NCBI GenBank assembly: GCA_902607435.1
Contig: CACLJX010000003.1
Location: 62,001 to 126,000, forward strand
DNA length: 64,000 nt
DNA from: an uncultured Alphaproteobacteria bacterium
Lineage (GTDB): Bacteria > Pseudomonadota > Alphaproteobacteria > HIMB59 > GCA-002718135
Reading direction: 5' to 3'
This document shows positions 56,541-64,000 of this stretch, one piece after another. Within the stretch, counting starts at the first letter, position 1. Every line of letters begins with the position of its first letter. A program made the position numbers and the translations under genes. A model generated the notes under the pieces. That model did no database searches, was not told the origin of the DNA, and saw only the letters and a list, made by a program, of their open reading frames with translations.

Positions 56541-56747
56541 TTAAATATTTTTTTTCTTTCTATTGTAGATTTTTTTACTTTTAACTGACCTTTGTTTATA
56601 TTTTGGTGTTCTCAAATCTTTTGCAATAGGATTTGATTTCTTTTTGTAAGAAGATTTTAAATCACCAAAAAAAATTATCGATATAGTACCTACTCCAACT
56701 TTTAGTATTGGTTCTGCTTTTGTTGCTAAAATAGTATTTATATTCAC
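56541..56747 (-). CDS. Small basic protein, ArfA-like (alternative ribosome rescue factor) candidate
   Basis: 68 residues, GTG start at 56747 with AAGGA about 11 nt upstream. The C-terminal half (KKSNPIAKDLRTPKYKQRSV then KSKKIYNRKKKN) matches the ArfA pattern as I know it: NP-A-x2-L-x2-P-x-F/Y-R/K-x-R-x-V followed by KK-x-Y-x-RK. The first 33 residues are unlike E. coli ArfA. ArfA recruits release factor 2 to stalled ribosomes. It is 27 nt after polA, same strand. An unrelated ribosome-associated basic peptide is the main alternative. Confidence 0.55.
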   Translation of the reverse strand: MNINTILATKAEPILKVGVGTISIIFFGDLKSSYKKKSNPIAKDLRTPKYKQRSVKSKKIYNRKKKNI

Positions 56748-56774
56748 CAGCTTTTCTATCCTTGCTCTATTAGA

Positions 56775-59543
56775 TCAATGGGACTCACTCCAATTTATAC
56801 CAGACCCAAAATCAACCACAAGAGGAACTTTAAAATCTTTATAATTTAAATGCGTAGTTTCCATAATTTTCTTAATTTTCGGAATAGATTCATCTAAGTA
56901 TTTCTCTTCTATTTCAAATACTAATTCATCATGAACCTGTAAAAGCATCTTTGCTTTGAACTTTTTTTCTGAAATATTCTTGTGAATTTCAATCATGGCA
57001 ATTTTAATTATATCCGCGGCTGTTCCTTGAATTGGAGCATTAATTGATTGTCTTTCGGCAAATCCTCTAATAGAAAAATTTTTATCATTTATACCTCTAA
57101 TATTGCATCTCCTACCAAACATAGTTTCTACATAGTTATTTGTTTTTGAAAAGTTAATTTGAGAATCCATATAATCTTTTATTCTTGGAAAACGCGAAAA
57201 ATATTCTTCTATATATTTTTTTCCTTCTGTATTAGAAATAGATAATTGTTTTGCTAATCCGTAAGGGCTAATACCATAAATTATACCAAAATTAATAGCT
57301 TTTGCTTTACGTCTATGATCAGAAGATATCTCTTTTTCTTTTAAATTAAAAATCTCTTTTGCAGTTGAAGTATGAATATCTTCTCCTTGAACAAATGCTT
57401 CAATAAAATTTTTATCTTGTGATATTTCTGCTGCTAATCTTAGCTCAATCTGGGAATAATCAAAACTGAGCAATTTATAATTTTCTTCAGCAATGAACGC
57501 TTGACGAATTTTTTTTCCATTTTCTGTTCGAATAGGAATATTTTGAAGATTAGGATCATTTGAGCTTAAACGGCCTGTAAGTGTAGTAGCTGTTGCATAA
57601 GATGTATGAACTCTATTTGTTTTTTGTGAAATTTGATCAAGAAGTGCTTCAGTATAAGTAGAGCGTAATTTTGTTAATTCTCGCCATTCAAGAACAAGTT
57701 TAGCTATATTATAACCTTGATGTGCTATATCTTCTAATATTCCAGAATCTGTAGAATAATTACCTGTTTTTGTTTTTTTCCCAACCTTAATTCCCATATC
57801 TATAAACAGAATCTCACCTAATTGTTTGGGCGAGCCAATATTAAAATCTTTTTTTGCAATCTGAAATATTTGTTTTTCTAATTTTGTACTTTCATTTTTA
57901 AATTCTAAACTTAATTGTTTTAAATATTTTTGATCAACTTTTATTCCAAAATCCTCCATTGAGCTTAATACATTAATTAATGGTTTATCCACCTTCGTAT
58001 AAATATAAGAACTTTTTTCTTTAGATAGTCGTTGTTGAAAAAAATTAAAAAGTTTTAATGTAATAAAAGCATCCTCAGCTGCATATTTCGTAGCATTTTC
58101 TATATTTACGTAATCAAATGTTATTTTTTGTTTTCCAGATCCAACCATTTCTTTAAATTTTATTGTTGAGTGATTAAAATGCATAAAAGCTAAGTCATCC
58201 ATTCCATGTCTTGTAACACCATTATCAAGAGCATAAGACATCAACATAGTATCTGCTATAGATTCAAATTTAATTCCATACTTATTCAATATTCGAATAT
58301 CATATTTAATATTGTGACCAATTTTTAATATTGCTGGATCACAACAAATAGATTTTATAATTTTCAAAACTTTGGTTTTAGAAATTTGTTCTTTAGTTTT
58401 TTTATCATCTATATTTTTATGACTTATTGGAATATAAAAAGCACAATCTTGATTGCAACATAAAGAAATTCCTACTAAATTAGCTTTTTCAATATCTAAT
58501 GAATCTGTTTCAGTATCAATTGCACAAATACCTTTATTAATAATCTCCGTAATAATTTTATGAAGATCTTTTAGAATTGTAATTGAACTATATTTTGGTT
58601 TTAAATTTGTATAATAATTTTTTGTATTAATATTATCCTTATTGATGAATGAATTATTTTCCAAACGCTGCATAATAACTTTAAAACCTTGATTAAATAA
58701 AAATTGTTTTACATTTTCAATATTATTATTAATTTCACTGTAAGGCACTATGTCATCTATTGACAAAGGAAGTGTTACATTACTTTCTAATTTTACAAGC
58801 TCTAAACTAATTCTAATATTGTTTTTAGAATCTTGAATGATTTTTTTTCTTTTATTTTGTTGAATTTTATCTGCGTTTTTAATTAATTCTTCAATATTAC
58901 CAAATTCTTTAATTAACTCTAAAGCTGTTTTGGGACCAATACCTAGTGCTCCAGGTATATTATCTGTTTTATCTCCTGTTAAAGCTTGAATTTGTATTAC
59001 TTTTTCTGGTTTAACTCCAAATTTTTCAATGACTTCATTAATTCCAATATTTTTATTTTTCATTGGATCTAGCATTTGAACTTGATCAGAAACTAATTGC
59101 ATCAAATCCTTATCTGAAGAAATAATAAGAGATGAAATATTCTTTTTCTTTGCTAAATTTGTATATGTTGCAATAATATCATCTGCTTCATACCCTTCTA
59201 ACTCAATCTGTGGAATATTAAATGCTTTCACACAATTTTTAATTATTTCAAATTGTGGTATCAAATCCTCAGGTGTTTCACCTCTATTAGCTTTGTATTT
59301 AGGATAAATTTTATTTCGAAAATTTTCTCTTGCCGCATCAAAAATAACTACTAGTTTTTCACTACTATAATCTTCAATTAATTTAACAAGCATATTTGTA
59401 AATCCAAATACTGCATTTACAGGAGTTCCATCTTTCCTATTCATAGGTGGAAGGGCATAATAGGCTCTAAAAATGTATGCTGAGCCATCTATAAGTATCA
59501 ATCTCTTTTGTTTATTCATCATATTAAAAAGTATATAAGACAT
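56775..59543 (-). CDS. polA: DNA polymerase I
   Basis: 922 residues in the track; ATG at 59522 or 59519 (MMNKQKRLILIDGSAYIFRAY) is probably the true start. All three domains are present. The 5'-3' exonuclease covers about 10-275 (DGSAYIFRAYYALPP, GYEADDIIAT, SSDKDLMQL, GDKTDNIPG). The 3'-5' proofreading domain (CAIDTETDSLD, IGHNIKYDIRIL) is intact. Polymerase: FSFDYSQIELRL-type (SFDYSQIELRLAAE), RRKAKAINFGIIYG and VHDELVFEI. It fills gaps and removes Okazaki primers. It is divergent from the ABC gene with only 10 to 34 nt between them. Confidence 0.98.
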   Translation of the reverse strand: MSYILFNMMNKQKRLILIDGSAYIFRAYYALPPMNRKDGTPVNAVFGFTNMLVKLIEDYSSEKLVVIFDAARENFRNKIYPKYKANRGETPEDLIPQFEIIKNCVKAFNIPQIELEGYEADDIIATYTNLAKKKNISSLIISSDKDLMQLVSDQVQMLDPMKNKNIGINEVIEKFGVKPEKVIQIQALTGDKTDNIPGALGIGPKTALELIKEFGNIEELIKNADKIQQNKRKKIIQDSKNNIRISLELVKLESNVTLPLSIDDIVPYSEINNNIENVKQFLFNQGFKVIMQRLENNSFINKDNINTKNYYTNLKPKYSSITILKDLHKIITEIINKGICAIDTETDSLDIEKANLVGISLCCNQDCAFYIPISHKNIDDKKTKEQISKTKVLKIIKSICCDPAILKIGHNIKYDIRILNKYGIKFESIADTMLMSYALDNGVTRHGMDDLAFMHFNHSTIKFKEMVGSGKQKITFDYVNIENATKYAAEDAFITLKLFNFFQQRLSKEKSSYIYTKVDKPLINVLSSMEDFGIKVDQKYLKQLSLEFKNESTKLEKQIFQIAKKDFNIGSPKQLGEILFIDMGIKVGKKTKTGNYSTDSGILEDIAHQGYNIAKLVLEWRELTKLRSTYTEALLDQISQKTNRVHTSYATATTLTGRLSSNDPNLQNIPIRTENGKKIRQAFIAEENYKLLSFDYSQIELRLAAEISQDKNFIEAFVQGEDIHTSTAKEIFNLKEKEISSDHRRKAKAINFGIIYGISPYGLAKQLSISNTEGKKYIEEYFSRFPRIKDYMDSQINFSKTNNYVETMFGRRCNIRGINDKNFSIRGFAERQSINAPIQGTAADIIKIAMIEIHKNISEKKFKAKMLLQVHDELVFEIEEKYLDESIPKIKKIMETTHLNYKDFKVPLVVDFGSGINWSESH

Positions 59544-59553
59544 ATCTAACTAA

Positions 59554-60492
59554 ATGTCTGATTATAATTTTTCTATTGAAGCTAAAAATCTTAATAAAAC
59601 GTTTATAAAAAAAGATAATACAAAAATTGATGCTTTAAAAAATTTTAGTATTAACATTCCTAAAGGATCTATCTATGGATTGTTGGGTCCGAATGGCGCG
59701 GGTAAGTCAACCTTCATAAATATATTAGGTGGTCTTGTAAAAAAGGATAATGGTAAAGTTAAAATATGCGGAATAGATATTGACAAAAATGCTAAGAATA
59801 GTAGAAAAAAAATTGGCATTGTGCCACAAGAACTTAATATTGACCCCTTTTTCACACCTTATGAATTATTGGAGCTGCAAGCAGGCTTGTATGGGGTTAG
59901 AAAAAAAGAAAGACATACTGAAGAAATTCTTAAAAAATTAAATATACATGATCAAAAAAATGCTTATGCAAGATCATTGTCCGGAGGAATGAGACGGAGA
60001 TTACTTGTAGCAAAAGCTCTCGTCCATAATCCTGAAATTATAATTTTAGATGAACCAACGGCCGGTGTTGATGTAGAATTAAGGCAAAACTTATGGAATT
60101 ATATTAAAGAACTTAATCAAAAAGGCACAACTATTTGTCTTACTACACATTACTTAGAAGAAGCTGAAAATTTATGTGATAAAATTACTATAATCAATAA
60201 AGGAAAAATTCTTAAAAGTGATTCGAAAGAAAATTTGTTAAATTTAATTGGTAAAAAGAGAGTAAATTTTAATTTAAATTGTTCTTTAAATTATTTACCA
60301 AAAAAATTAAAAATTTATAATCCAATTTTAAACAAAAATATTTTATCTCTGACATACGATAAAAATAAAACAAAACTTAGATCAATCTTAAATGATCTTA
60401 ACAATCTCAAAATTACTTTCGATGAAATTAACACACAGGAGAGTGATTTGGAAGATGTATTTATACAATTAACTCAAAATCATGATTCATAA
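59554..60492 (+). CDS. ABC transporter ATP-binding protein (ABC-2 export type)
   Basis: 312 residues. Walker A GLLGPNGAGKSTFIN, Q-loop GIVPQELNIDPFFT, signature RSLSGGMRRRLLVAKAL, Walker B IIILDEPTAGVD and switch His in LTTHYLEEAE, plus a C-terminal extension of about 90 residues as in drug/lipid export ATPases. The expected ABC-2 permease gene is not next to it; an O-antigen ligase-type gene overlaps its end by 11 nt. The substrate is unknown. Confidence 0.92.
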   Translation: MSDYNFSIEAKNLNKTFIKKDNTKIDALKNFSINIPKGSIYGLLGPNGAGKSTFINILGGLVKKDNGKVKICGIDIDKNAKNSRKKIGIVPQELNIDPFFTPYELLELQAGLYGVRKKERHTEEILKKLNIHDQKNAYARSLSGGMRRRLLVAKALVHNPEIIILDEPTAGVDVELRQNLWNYIKELNQKGTTICLTTHYLEEAENLCDKITIINKGKILKSDSKENLLNLIGKKRVNFNLNCSLNYLPKKLKIYNPILNKNILSLTYDKNKTKLRSILNDLNNLKITFDEINTQESDLEDVFIQLTQNHDS

Positions 60493-61819
60493 TTTGTATC
60501 AAAATTTAAAACTAGAAAATATAATTATAATTTTGTTTCCTTTTGCTATTATATCAGGACCAGCGATTCCAGATATATTAGCCGTAATTTTAGGATTGTA
60601 TTTTTTGTATTGTATACTTAAAGAAAAAAAATTTAATTTTCATAATGATTATTGGATTTATTTTTTTTTGTTTTTATGGATGTGGTTTATTTTAATAAGT
60701 ATATTTGCTTATAATTCATTGTTATCTTTTATTGATTCTATAATTTTTATAAGATTCTTTTTGTTTGTTATTGCAATTTATTATTTTTTTCAAAAAAATG
60801 ATCAATTGACTAAATTTGTTTTATATTCAATATTACTATCTTCAATTTTTGTAACTATAGATACACTGTTTCAATTCTATAATTTTGAAAATTCTACTGG
60901 TTTCAAAGGAGATTTATTTGGCATATTACCAGATGGTGCGTATGGAAGACTTAATGGCCCATTTAAAGACTTTGTGCCTGGAGCATATTTATCAAGATTT
61001 TATTTTTTTCTAGTCTTGTTTTCCTCTATGACAATTAAAAAAATAAATCATAATTTCTATCTTTATTTTTTTATAGTTATTTTAGGTCTAAATTTTTCTA
61101 CTATGTTTTTTGCAGGGGAAGCAATGGCAGTGGCTCCTACATTAATGGGTATAGCTATCATTGTTCTCTTAAAAAGAGAAATGAGAAAATTAATGTTACT
61201 ATCTATAACATTTGCTTGCTTATTCATTATAGCTAACAAATTATTACATCCTTATTACACAGATTACAAAATAATTGAAAGCTCTGCTAAACACGAAGGA
61301 CTAATCATTGAACGTGAATTTAACTGTCCTAATGATGAAGAAAAAAAATGTAAAAAAACTTTTAAAAGGCAACCACCTATGTTGGTTACCCTCAAAGACT
61401 TTAAACATTCTCCATACGGTGAGATTTATAATACAGCTTTTGAAATTTGGAAAGATAATAAAATTACAGGAATAGGAATAAATAATTTTGAAGAAGTATG
61501 TCTTAATGAATCTGCTTATAAAAAATTTAACAAAATTTCTGGATGTTGGTCACATCCTCACAATTATTATATTCAAGCTCTTGTTGAAACTGGTTTACCG
61601 GGATTAATCTTATTTATTTTATTAGTATTATCTCTATTTAGAAAATTTAAACACTTTAATAAAAATAAATATAATATTATTGGTATTGTAATTCTATTAG
61701 TTATATTTTGGCCTATAATGTCAACAGGTAGTTTTATAAAAAATTGGAACATGATTTTTATTTGTTATGTAATTGGAATAGTTTTAGGAATGAAAATAAA
61801 AAATTTTAAAATTTCATAG
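60482..61819 (+). CDS. O-antigen ligase family membrane protein (Wzy_C)
   Basis: 445 residues with about 11 membrane helices and a large periplasmic loop (about 255-350). The loop includes GIGINNFEEVC and the conserved His region SHPHNYYIQALVETGLPG, hallmarks of the ligase/polymerase family. It would join Und-PP-linked glycan to lipid A-core or polymerise it. The cytoplasm-facing motif that normally has a conserved Arg (SGxR/GER type) reads AGEAMAVAP, with Ala in its place. The glycan island at 6210-15249 is a possible supplier. Confidence 0.87.
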   Translation: MIHNLYQNLKLENIIIILFPFAIISGPAIPDILAVILGLYFLYCILKEKKFNFHNDYWIYFFLFLWMWFILISIFAYNSLLSFIDSIIFIRFFLFVIAIYYFFQKNDQLTKFVLYSILLSSIFVTIDTLFQFYNFENSTGFKGDLFGILPDGAYGRLNGPFKDFVPGAYLSRFYFFLVLFSSMTIKKINHNFYLYFFIVILGLNFSTMFFAGEAMAVAPTLMGIAIIVLLKREMRKLMLLSITFACLFIIANKLLHPYYTDYKIIESSAKHEGLIIEREFNCPNDEEKKCKKTFKRQPPMLVTLKDFKHSPYGEIYNTAFEIWKDNKITGIGINNFEEVCLNESAYKKFNKISGCWSHPHNYYIQALVETGLPGLILFILLVLSLFRKFKHFNKNKYNIIGIVILLVIFWPIMSTGSFIKNWNMIFICYVIGIVLGMKIKNFKIS

Positions 61820-61892
61820 AAAGTAAAAGAAAATAATCATTTTAATATTATTTCTAGTTATATTTTTTATCCAAATTATAAAATAGCTTATA

Positions 61893-62429
61893 TTATTCTT
61901 TGGGTGCATGTTTATTAAGAATACGTTGCAAGGTACGTCTGTGCATTCTTAGTCTTCTTGCTGTTTCTGACACATTTCTATTACATTGAATAAATACTCT
62001 TTGAATATGTTCCCAGCGAATCCTATTAGCTGTCATAGGATTTTCAGGTGGTGGAGGTAATGTTTGTTTAGATGAGATTAAAGCATCATAAATCTGGTCA
62101 ACTTCTGCAGGTTTGGGTAAATAATCAATTGCTCCTGATTTTATTGCAGCAACAGCCGTTGCAATATTACCATAACCAGTTAAAAAAAGAGACCTTGTTT
62201 CTGGGCTAGTGACTTTTATTGATTGAATAATTTCTAAACCAGATCCATCTTCTAATCTCATATCAACTATTGCATAATTAAAATTTTTTTCTTTAAGACG
62301 AGCAATTGCTTTTTTAGCTTCTCCAAAATATTCTACATTAAATCCTTTTTTCTCCATAGATCGGGCTAATCGCTCTCTAAAAGGCGTATCGTCATCAATA
62401 ATTATCAAACTATTATCCATAATTTTCAA
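61893..62429 (-). CDS. regA: Redox response regulator RegA/PrrA/ActR
   Basis: 178 residues: receiver domain with IIDDDTPFRERL, phosphorylation Asp56 in AIVDMRLEDGSG and KP near residue 107; a poly-Pro hinge (LPPPPENPM); and the strongly conserved Fis-type helix-turn-helix NVSETARRLRMHRRTLQRIL. It controls redox-responsive genes in alphaproteobacteria. The first ATG (62429) overlaps the regB stop as ATGA, which supports that start. Confidence 0.97.
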   Translation of the reverse strand: MKIMDNSLIIIDDDTPFRERLARSMEKKGFNVEYFGEAKKAIARLKEKNFNYAIVDMRLEDGSGLEIIQSIKVTSPETRSLFLTGYGNIATAVAAIKSGAIDYLPKPAEVDQIYDALISSKQTLPPPPENPMTANRIRWEHIQRVFIQCNRNVSETARRLRMHRRTLQRILNKHAPKE

Positions 62430-63679
62430 AGATTTCTTTTTAATTGAATTTGAACAATTGATCCATTCGAATTACGTTGATTTTGAAATTTAATTTTTCC
62501 TCCTGCATTTTCAATTAAATATTTTGCAATAAAAATACCCAATCCCATACTTTTTTCATATTTATTATATGAAATAAATGGGCTTCCTATTTTATCTAAA
62601 ACTTCTTTAGGAAAACCGTTTCCATCATCTTTTATCACTAATAAAACAACTATTTTTTCCCATGAAATTTCTACATGAATTATTTTATTAGCGTGTTCTA
62701 AAGCATTTTGAATAATATTACCTAGGCCATACATTATTTCATCAGAAAATTTAATTTTTGGTTCATTACCTTGATTTTCAATTTGTATATCAATAAGAAT
62801 ATTATTTTTTTTGAATTTTTGGTAATTTATTTTTACTAAATCAGACAAGGTTATTTTATCTAAAAAGGTATCCTTAATTTTTTGTGGATTTTTTGATAAT
62901 TTAAATAATATTTCTTTGCACCTATTTGCTTGAGATTCCAATAGATTGATTTCTGATTTTAAGTCATTACTATTATTAAATATTTTATCTTTTTTTAAAT
63001 CATCTAGAATTAAAAAAATTGTATTCAAGGGTGTGCTGAGTTCATGCACCGCTGCTGCTGTTAATGATCCTACTTCAGACATTTTTTTTTGATTAATAAG
63101 AGCTATTTGTGTTTGATTTAAAGCATTTGATATTTTTTTAGATGAATAAGATAAAATATAAACATACACAGCTATAAATATTAATGAAATAACTAATGAT
63201 ACTATTAATCCATAAGTGAATAAACTAGGTACAAAAAAATCTTGTGACCATTGAATTTCAATATAAAAAAAACTTATAAATATTACTATTAAAATAGATA
63301 ATATTGATAAAACAATTGAGAATCCTACTTTTAAATATGAGGAAGATATAATAATAGGAGCAATTAATAGTAAAGAAAAAGGATTATAAATCCCTCCGGT
63401 TAGATACAATAAAACTGCTAGTTGAATTGTATCAAACAATAAAAAATAAAATGCTTCGTAATCATTTAAATAATTATTTTCTTTTTTTTTAACAAGGCTT
63501 AGAAGATTAATTATAATTGAAATTAAAACTACTAATGAACAAAATATGATTGGTATTGGAATAGATAAGAAATAATAAACAAATAATATTGCAGAAGACT
63601 GACCAATGATTCCAATCCACCTAATATTAATTAGATTGCTTAATAATATATTGTTGTTAAATTTTAAAAAGTTAAACAT
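62426..63679 (-). CDS. regB: Redox sensor histidine kinase RegB/PrrB
   Basis: 417 residues with six membrane helices in the first 180. The ubiquinone-binding type motif GGIYNPF is at 95-101. The H-box is TAAAVHELSTPLNT with His212, and the redox-active Cys of RegB is present in ANRCKEILFKL (Cys254). The ATPase part has GNIIQNALEHA and VIKDDGNGFPKEV. It senses quinone/oxygen state and phosphorylates RegA. It follows gyrB by 26 nt. Confidence 0.96.
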   Translation of the reverse strand: MFNFLKFNNNILLSNLINIRWIGIIGQSSAILFVYYFLSIPIPIIFCSLVVLISIIINLLSLVKKKENNYLNDYEAFYFLLFDTIQLAVLLYLTGGIYNPFSLLLIAPIIISSSYLKVGFSIVLSILSILIVIFISFFYIEIQWSQDFFVPSLFTYGLIVSLVISLIFIAVYVYILSYSSKKISNALNQTQIALINQKKMSEVGSLTAAAVHELSTPLNTIFLILDDLKKDKIFNNSNDLKSEINLLESQANRCKEILFKLSKNPQKIKDTFLDKITLSDLVKINYQKFKKNNILIDIQIENQGNEPKIKFSDEIMYGLGNIIQNALEHANKIIHVEISWEKIVVLLVIKDDGNGFPKEVLDKIGSPFISYNKYEKSMGLGIFIAKYLIENAGGKIKFQNQRNSNGSIVQIQLKRNL

Positions 63680-63705
63680 GTGATAAATTTAAATAAATTA
63701 ATGAA

Positions 63706-64000
63706 TTAAATATCTAGATTAGCTACCTTTAGTGCATTTTCTTTTATAAAAATTCTTCTTCCTTCGACAACATCTCCCATTAATTTTTCAAATAAACTAT
63801 TAGCTTCATTAGCCTCATCAATTTTAACTAAGAGTAATGATCTAAAGTTTTTATCTAAAGTAGTTTCCCATAATTGATTGGGATTCATTTCTCCTAAACC
63901 TTTGTATCTATTTATTTGTAAACCAGATTTACCAATTTCAAGTACTTTTTCTATTAGATCCAAAGGACCATTAATATTATATTCACTTGAGTTGTTTTTA
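63706..64000 (-). CDS. gyrB: DNA gyrase subunit B (C-terminal end; gene continues past window)
   Basis: The reading frame is open to base 64000; the TTG at 63963 used by the track is internal. The visible 98 codons include [21 protein letters not shown] and the tail [20 protein letters not shown], the standard GyrB end (MNP-QLWETT distinguishes it from ParE). GyrB is the ATPase subunit that introduces negative supercoils. Confidence 0.96.
   Translation of the reverse strand, partial: KNNSSEYNINGPLDLIEKVLEIGKSGLQINRYKGLGEMNPNQLWETTLDKNFRSLLLVKIDEANEANSLFEKLMGDVVEGRRIFIKENALKVANLDI

Noticed and set aside
1-64000. CRISPR arrays, insertion sequences, prophage, tRNA or rRNA genes
   Set aside because: No regularly spaced repeats, transposase or integrase motifs, or tRNA-like cloverleaf ends were seen on reading the gaps; a tRNA search program would settle the last point.

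Overview
The window reads as chromosomal DNA from a streamlined, very AT-rich (about 70% A+T or more by eye) alphaproteobacterium, most likely a free-living marine one such as the SAR11 or HIMB59/AEGEAN-169 type. The clade is an inference and the sequence alone does not name it. The class assignment rests on several alphaproteobacterial hallmarks: a RegB/RegA redox pair, a ChvG/ChvI pair, a complex I NDUFA9-type protein, eukaryote-like class Ia ribonucleotide reductase, and the gene orders tsaE-amgK-murU-trxA, aroA-cmk-rpsA-ihfB and trpF-trpB-trpA-accD-folC. Spacing is tight, stop/start overlaps (ATGA, TTGA, TAGTG) are common, and TTG, GTG and one probable CTG start are used. I found no tRNA, rRNA, CRISPR array or insertion sequence.

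Layout: (1) 1-5986, minus strand: a sugar ABC importer (two permeases and a binding protein; the ATPase is not visible and may lie beyond the left edge), a zinc-type alcohol dehydrogenase and SelO. (2) 6210-15249: an extremely AT-rich surface-glycan island. It holds a TPR-methyltransferase fusion on the minus strand, then two glycosyltransferases, a WecA/MraY-like initiating transferase carrying a frameshift, a sugar oxidoreductase, a cupin, a C-methyltransferase-like protein, a PIG-L deacetylase and a 2OG-Fe(II) oxygenase. (3) 15251-21768, minus: the translation operon infC-rpmI-rplT-pheS-pheT-lepA. (4) 21992-24814: two LPS-core-type glycosyltransferases and an alpha/beta hydrolase. (5) 24811-31822, minus: glutamate synthase gltD-gltB and an NDUFA9-like protein. 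(6) 31891-44811, plus: a long run rnd-kdsD-lptC-lptA-lptB-aroA-cmk-rpsA-ihfB-pyrF-trpF-trpB-trpA-accD-folC. (7) 44800-52225, minus: chvI-chvG-ahcY-metK-tsaE-amgK-murU-trxA. (8) 52226-56540, plus: a regulatory region and nrdA-nrdB-glutaredoxin. (9) 56541-59543, minus: polA and a small ArfA-like gene. (10) 59554-61819, plus: an ABC ATPase and an O-antigen ligase-type protein. (11) 61893-64000, minus: gyrB (3' end)-regB-regA.

The genes join up in a few themes. KdsD, LptABC, the two core glycosyltransferases, the glycan island and the ligase all concern the LPS/outer-membrane surface, and ChvGI is an envelope-type sensor system. NrdAB, glutaredoxin and PolA form a DNA precursor/replication block whose upstream region has a perfect alphaproteobacterial LexA-type direct repeat and a good NrdR-type box. 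AmgK/MurU recycle cell-wall sugars. AhcY/MetK run the methyl cycle.

The observations I value most are: the repairable frameshift in the glycan-initiating transferase (the shifted frame ends exactly on the next gene's start); the cmk gene with a CTG start and GGAGG site, whose P-loop the ORF track missed; the LexA and NrdR site pair before nrdA; the ArfA-like gene after polA; the apparent excision of addAB and of PTS-type regulators from otherwise conserved neighbourhoods; and a leader peptide and repeated operator-like elements before selO. I did not find a clear new multi-gene defence or mobile system.
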